Below, piece after piece: positions 37,201 through 40,133 of a stretch of DNA of 40,133 nt; the first letter of the stretch is position 1; the number at the start of each line of letters is the position of its first letter. The position numbers and the translations under genes are program-made. Origin of the DNA: an uncultured Oscillospiraceae bacterium (GTDB lineage Bacteria > Bacillota_A > Clostridia > Oscillospirales > Oscillospiraceae). The notes under the pieces were generated by a model, which saw only the letters and a list, made by a program, of their open reading frames with translations, was not told the DNA's origin and did no database searches. Where the stretch lies: contig CAAGIF010000189.1 of NCBI GenBank assembly GCA_900769845.1, forward strand, positions 1 through 40,133, read 5' to 3'.

Positions 37201-37357
37201 TCTGTTCAATATCCTTCCGGCGGGCAGTGACACTGAATGCCTTGGTTGCCGTTCGGGCCAGCCCCTGCATCTTCTTCTTAACGCGGTCCGCGCCCTTTTC
37301 CACGCCTTTATCATCCAGGCTAACCCTGATTTTTACATCTCCATCCACATTTGCCAC
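34292..37357 (-). CDS. Tape measure protein
   Basis: The 1021-residue protein, the longest in the phage, starts with a GTG after AGGAGGTG. It has a coiled-coil N terminus, hydrophobic helices (for example about residues 320-345 and 410-435) and a Gly/Ala-rich central part. It sets tail length; about 1.5 Angstrom per residue gives roughly 150 nm. It lies between chaperone and distal tail genes, the standard place. Confidence 0.92.
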   Translation of the reverse strand: MANVDGDVKIRVSLDDKGVEKGADRVKKKMQGLARTATKAFSVTARRKDIEQSIAGYREQARVIEETMRMEKRMLSELMRIREKIEYDPKVREKADQMGIVDLDAAIAASNTRITAAQKTMDGYNAKIREGNSAIREMETNSDSTGAAIKKLGDRMNQLARRIFIFNVMRRALLAMQEGLTNLLKQDSAVAKSMAQIKGSLYAAFMPIYNYILPAIRTLLNFLAQLASAIASIVGSLFGVSAAALENASALNQQAGATGNAGGAAKKAAKSIAAFDEINQLSETPDGGGGGGAGGAGGWDFSGLDGVSERMRTIAKLVLAIGAGIAAWRLAKALGGLKDASIMRNLAFITGAAITIWSVLDLIVPAIKDIIDGGPDIENVLRLIGGIAIALGGISFMMGNVGGGLVWLAIGAAALIAANWDTVTQELQKWDDKISDLVKDYPVLEAAYEGFKKLVTEIVDGFREIAGIIVKLATEPMSIDILGDIGDMSFTSTLTAAVITSKLLTTIGKLFGMKGSIGIGKTGAVLLTLTTAIDLATDVIDIIQGNVEDKGAAIRELIIKALFGAAAAVITVATGGGAFALMLTVPIGIKIGAKVAEIVEEKTGASAEGMYATEIQDAIRAAETLEELKAVVESFTGLQIKNDVFAKLVGPDLAPELLKTTLGLVEAKKQAEAFAGVFYQQSGTEGFGEWLKSLGLIEEQVNGAQKPLDEWIESMGNLEEQTGISQERLEEFAEKYKIWDEQRRAAAAATNESQFSEEGMQNVSDAAAEAATAIGDAAEGAVSLQTDLASVETALAGVETAAGSMATVLADDMATAYEDMKTGAEETGSAMSGTFALAAARIRTYMGNSVRGVFKSFSSGGAVFKGIENGIAAAFKHIVNGLIDGMNAVLSKSFDKINDALDKIRNTQINGTKPFIGIPRVTFSRIPRLAQGAVIPANREFLAILGDQNQGTNIEAPLDTIVEAVMIAMTRAGMDGGNIAAAVKSALNGMAFKVGKDEIGYVVADAINGNRRREGKLALNL

Positions 37358-37368
37358 ATTCTCACCTC

Positions 37369-37929
37369 CTAACCATCAATCAATTCCAGTAGCAGGGCGT
37401 AGGATGCCTCTGCGTCGCGCTTCCTTATGCCGAAATACTGTGGATTTTCCCTTTTGAATTCCTGTTCATGCTTTTCCAGCTTTTTGCCCCGGGCAATCTT
37501 GTCCCTTATGCTCACCACCGTGGCCAGCACGCTGTCGCCTATGGCCATGTATGCCGCAATGAAGGTCCACCAGTGCATGTATCTCTCCGCGCGCACTTCC
37601 CTTTTCAGCACGCCGTTTATGCCGGATATGATGATGCCCGCATCTTCTTCCCAATCGATCAACTTGGGTTTCTTTACTTGGGCGGTTTCGTTTTCACCCA
37701 CAGATATAAAGGTCATCATGCCATCCAGCGCAGCCTGCATGTTGCTGATATCTTCTATCTTGCAATCATAGAAGATCGTCAGCGCAGCTACGGCGCGCTC
37801 CCGTTCATCCAGCTCCGGATCTGTCAGGGCAATGTTTACATCAATCACCATGCGCCAATCGCCATCATTGCGAATATGCAGCTGCTGCCCGGCGGCGTCT
37901 ATGCTGGTGGGCAGTTCGTATATGTTCAT
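37369..37929 (-). CDS. Gp15-like tail assembly protein
   Basis: The 186-residue helical protein begins MNIYELPTSIDAAGQQLHIR, with L-P-T-S-I at the N terminus as in the Phage_Gp15 family, and ends with ESAYALL-type helix near ASYALLLELIDG. It overlaps the preceding gene by 4 bp (ATGA) and replaces the frameshifted gpGT partner of other phages. It acts as tape measure chaperone. Confidence 0.85.
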   Translation of the reverse strand: MNIYELPTSIDAAGQQLHIRNDGDWRMVIDVNIALTDPELDERERAVAALTIFYDCKIEDISNMQAALDGMMTFISVGENETAQVKKPKLIDWEEDAGIIISGINGVLKREVRAERYMHWWTFIAAYMAIGDSVLATVVSIRDKIARGKKLEKHEQEFKRENPQYFGIRKRDAEASYALLLELIDG

Positions 37930-38375
37930 TTTGCAGCGTATTTGGCGGTATGCTTGGCGATCCGGCGCTTGCTCTTTTCATATTCTGCCTTAATATCCGC
38001 TTCATACAGCGGCAGCAGCGTATCCACGATCATCATAAACAGCGGTTCGCCGTTCACCAGGCGAATCAGCGCGCCATTTCCGGCGATGGGCGTGCATACA
38101 TCTGCATCAAACAGGTGGTTCAGCCTTTCACGGGCGCCGTTATTGATTTCGGCAAAGCGTCTGGATGTATACATTGCCTGTTCTTCATCCTGTGCTCCTG
38201 CAGAAAGCTCTTCCAGCTCCTGGGCTGCCTTTTCCAGCCATTCCTGCACGCCGTTCCATCTGGCCAGTATGCCGGTATCGCCCGTATCCAACTCCACAAT
38301 GCGGTTTTCATCGCCGTCTATGGTGAATCGTTTGCGTTTCGGCAGGCCGAAATTCAGGTTTTTGATATCTGCCAT
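37926..38375 (-). CDS. Tail assembly chaperone (gpG-like)
   Basis: The 149-residue protein is helical after an N-terminal beta part (FGLPKRKRFTIDGDENRIVE) and ends in a Lys-rich tail (KSKRRIAKHTAKYAAK). ATG 38375 lies 11 bases after AGGAGG; ATG 38384 is only 2 bases after it. It sits between the tail tube and Gp15 gene, the gpG position. Assignment by position. Confidence 0.75.
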   Translation of the reverse strand: MADIKNLNFGLPKRKRFTIDGDENRIVELDTGDTGILARWNGVQEWLEKAAQELEELSAGAQDEEQAMYTSRRFAEINNGARERLNHLFDADVCTPIAGNGALIRLVNGEPLFMMIVDTLLPLYEADIKAEYEKSKRRIAKHTAKYAAK

Positions 38376-38403
38376 ATTATTCATTTCCTCCTTACAGCTT
38401 TAA

Positions 38404-38425
38404 GGGGAGCGGTTGCCCGCTCCCC
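38404..38425 (-). terminator. GNRA hairpin after the major tail protein
   Basis: GGGGAGCGG-GCAA-CCGCTCCCC on the - strand: 9-bp stem with GCAA loop, followed by TTAAAG. A partial terminator or 3' mRNA stabiliser that lets the tail tube gene be expressed more than the downstream genes. Confidence 0.6.
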
Positions 38426-38435
38426 GGTTTGGTGG

Positions 38436-38996
38436 TTAGTTGTTTTCAGTGTTGGCGGGTTCGGCAGCTGCTTCGGGTTCGAACTTTTCCGCAATCGCCA
38501 GCAGATCAGCAGCAGCAATGCTCTTTACGCTGCCTTTTACGATGTTATTGGAAAAATACACATCGTAGGGCAGGGAAACGAAATCGCTGCCGCCCAGGCT
38601 CTGGGGGATGATGGAACATCCGGTGTGCTTGGTGGTGTGGAATTTTTCGCCGTCCTTCAGGAATGCAGCCACCAGGTAAATATCAAATACGCCGTTATAG
38701 GCATTGATATTGTTTTCCAGCGCAGCCCTGGCCATGTATTCGGTCAGTGCATCGCCGCCGATAATGTATGCCGGATCAAAGCTCTGCTGGGGCTGGGTTT
38801 TGCCCAGGTCGGTGTAGTTGATGCCCCGGATATCGGTGCTGGTGTTCACGTCGCCATTGTATTCAACGCTGCTATCCTCGGTTCGGGTGCCCAGGATGGC
38901 GGCCTTCTGCTCTTCATTCTCCTTCCAGGCAGCAATGGTGATCAGCATTTTGCGCTCAGCGCGCTGGCCTGCGGCCATGTTCAGTTTATAGGCCAT
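38436..38996 (-). CDS. Major tail (tube) protein
   Basis: The 186-residue protein, mixed alpha/beta with LITIAAWKENEEQKAAILGT near the start and GCSIIPQSLGGSDFVSLPYD, fits tail tube proteins of siphoviruses with Gp15. ATG 38996 has AAAGGAG. A strong hairpin follows its stop. It polymerises into the tail tube. Confidence 0.8.
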   Translation of the reverse strand: MAYKLNMAAGQRAERKMLITIAAWKENEEQKAAILGTRTEDSSVEYNGDVNTSTDIRGINYTDLGKTQPQQSFDPAYIIGGDALTEYMARAALENNINAYNGVFDIYLVAAFLKDGEKFHTTKHTGCSIIPQSLGGSDFVSLPYDVYFSNNIVKGSVKSIAAADLLAIAEKFEPEAAAEPANTENN

Positions 38997-39017
38997 ATGG
39001 GGTTTATCTCCTTTCTG

Positions 39018-39491
39018 TTATATCGCGCGGCTGTAATCTATGTATTCCACGCGAACGGTTACGGTGTATTTTGCCATCGGAGGGCTGTAATGCGCCCCGT
39101 CAATCCATGCCAGCGTTGGCTCATTGTTCATGGAGCGCACGCTGTCAATCTGCTTATCCTCTCCGAAATCCGGAAAGTTTCTTTCGGCGTTCTGTTCTTC
39201 CAGCCAGTCAATCAGTGCATGCACATTCAGTATGCCTTCCAGATTTAGGTTGGCCTCTCCTTTATCCACAATGTATCCGGCGTGGATTACAGGCTTGTAG
39301 AATGCCACCGTGAAATCAAAGCGCTTTTCAACGCTGCCATCAATGAATTTGCGGTTGTTCTGGGCCTCTCCGCCCTCGGTCAGCACCTGTATCACGCCGC
39401 TGCCAGCCTCCGCCGCCTGGAAATTCAAAACACCCTGCATCTCCGGGCATTCGCTCAGGTAGGCAAGCATTGCCTCGTATCTATTCGCCAT
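39018..39491 (-). CDS. Tail terminator/minor capsid protein (Minor_capsid_3-like)
   Basis: The 157-residue protein, MANRYEAMLAYLSECPEMQG at the start and then KRFDFTVAFYKPVIHAGYIV and DGAHYSPPMAKYTVTVRVEY at the end, resembles Minor_capsid_3. The position before the tail tube gene fits a tail terminator. ATG 39491 has AAGGA. It overlaps the previous gene by 11 bp. Confidence 0.8.
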   Translation of the reverse strand: MANRYEAMLAYLSECPEMQGVLNFQAAEAGSGVIQVLTEGGEAQNNRKFIDGSVEKRFDFTVAFYKPVIHAGYIVDKGEANLNLEGILNVHALIDWLEEQNAERNFPDFGEDKQIDSVRSMNNEPTLAWIDGAHYSPPMAKYTVTVRVEYIDYSRAI

Positions 39492-39933
39492 CGTTGATCC
39501 TTCTTTCAATGAAACCGCCGATATCATCCTCCAGATCGCCCAAATGGCGCACCATCGCCGCCTGATCCCAATGGGATTGGGCCAGCGGATGAACATCATG
39601 GCTGTATTGCAGCTTGCGGTCAGTCTTGGTTTTCGGCTTCCCCGGCGGGGAAAAATATCCCACGATCATGCCGTTTTCCGTGATGGGTATGTTCGGGCCG
39701 TAAACTTCGCCCATGTATTGGTAATGGGCATATGGTCCGCGGTATTGCACATATTCCTCTGTTATGGCAGATGGCATTGCCAGCAGTTTTGCACTGCTGG
39801 CCGGAACGTATGGTTCGCAATACCGGGCCAGCCGGCCGTTTGCATACAGCTTTAATCCACCATCGATCCGCGCTCCATCCCGGATCCGAACAACTGCGGA
39901 TGCAATTCCGGTAATATCAGCTTTGATTCGCAT
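39481..39933 (-). CDS. Minor capsid/neck protein (Minor_capsid_2-like)
   Basis: The 150-residue protein has KLLAMPSAITEEYVQYRGPY, then AHYQYMGEVYGPNIPITENG and a segment with HPLAQSHWDQAAMVRHLGDL. The Y-x-G-x-V-Y-G and H-x-x-x-x-x-W-x-x-x-x-M pattern is that of minor capsid protein 2-like neck proteins (HK97 gp10-like). AGGTGG precedes ATG 39933. Confidence 0.8.
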   Translation of the reverse strand: MRIKADITGIASAVVRIRDGARIDGGLKLYANGRLARYCEPYVPASSAKLLAMPSAITEEYVQYRGPYAHYQYMGEVYGPNIPITENGMIVGYFSPPGKPKTKTDRKLQYSHDVHPLAQSHWDQAAMVRHLGDLEDDIGGFIERRINDGE

Positions 39934-39935
39934 TC

Positions 39936-40133
39936 CTATCCACCTGCATACAGGTGATCCGGAAACGGAATTCCGCGCTGGTTATAGTGAAGATCGCTCA
40001 CCTGCATTATCCTTCCGGTATATTTTTCCATCAGGTCTGCACTGCGCTTTCCGGCGGCGTATTCGTCAATTTCATCCTTTACGGTTCCGCAAACAATGAT
40101 ATCGCCGATCTGCACATCCGGATAGGGTGCAGG
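39936..40133 (-). CDS. Neck protein, DUF6751-like, 3' part (continues from left end)
   Basis: The frame enters from the right edge (same bases as 1-119) and stops at TAG 39938-39936, two bases before the ATG of the minor capsid/neck gene. The C terminus reads LMEKYTGRIMQVSDLHYNQR then GIPFPDHLYAGG. The start is at 293 on the left end; the whole protein has 123 residues. Confidence 0.8.
   Translation of the reverse strand, partial: PAPYPDVQIGDIIVCGTVKDEIDEYAAGKRSADLMEKYTGRIMQVSDLHYNQRGIPFPDHLYAGG
40015..40133. repeat. Terminal direct repeat, right copy (circle closure)
   Basis: Identical to 1-119. See the left copy. Confidence 0.93.

Noticed and set aside
37369..38375. Programmed G/GT tail chaperone frameshift
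   Set aside because: The second gene has its own ATG overlapping the first stop (ATGA) and its own Gp15-type N terminus, so a -1 frameshift fusion is not needed; I saw no clear slippery heptamer near the stop.
1..40133. Integrated prophage with host flanks, or recoded genome
   Set aside because: The ends are identical and a gene crosses them, so there are no host flanks. TAA, TAG and TGA all serve as stops at well-supported gene ends, so an alternative code is unlikely.

Overview
The window is a complete, circularly closed genome of a temperate tailed phage, probably a siphovirus. The first 119 bases recur exactly as the last 119 (1-119 = 40015-40133), so the unique circle is 40,014 bp and one gene runs across the join. 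The host is most likely a gut-type Firmicute of class Clostridia. This is inferred from the strong AGGAGG ribosome binding sites, perfect TTGACA-17-TATAAT promoters, frequent TTG/GTG starts, a large serine integrase, and protein families typical of clostridial gut phages (Gp15, minor capsid 2, DUF6751, DUF6711, DUF6948). TAA, TAG and TGA all end genes, so the code is standard. No host DNA flanks it.

Layout, in order of transcription. The genetic switch lies at 16.5-16.7 kb: two divergent consensus promoters share TGAC-N3-GTCA palindromes. Rightward (+ strand) come a CI-like repressor, a membrane/coiled-coil protein, a second XRE repressor with its own operator-promoter, a membrane-tethered HTH protein, and a large serine integrase (19.85-21.4 kb). 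A candidate attP lies just upstream of the integrase. Two small genes of unknown function (17.95-18.39 kb) are inserted on the opposite strand.

Leftward (- strand) early genes run from 16.5 to 7.6 kb. They are many small overlapping ORFs, tRNA-Met and tRNA-Thr alternating with two structured non-coding segments, a MazG-like pyrophosphohydrolase, DNA-binding proteins, a DUF6948 protein, small zinc-ribbon or Cys-rich proteins, a putative HUH (rolling-circle) replication initiator and a RinA/ArpU-like late activator. No DNA polymerase, primase or helicase was found.

The late region continues on the - strand: small serine recombinase, terS, terL, portal, minor head protein, scaffold, P22-like major capsid and connector. 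It crosses the circle join to the neck proteins, tail tube, tail chaperones, tape measure, distal tail, tail-associated protein, collar-tipped fibre, accessory fibres and a nine-repeat beta-propeller. It finishes with endolysin, XhlA-like protein and holin, and ends at a strong terminator at 24.9 kb.

Between lysis and integrase (24.9-21.4 kb), where morons usually sit, are two accessory modules. One is a tiny-peptide/antisense-promoter/XRE locus that resembles a type I toxin-antitoxin. The other is a five-gene cassette of low-complexity Gly/Met/Gln/Cys-rich proteins of unknown function. These, the tRNA-linked structured elements and the membrane-tethered HTH protein are the best candidates for undescribed biology.
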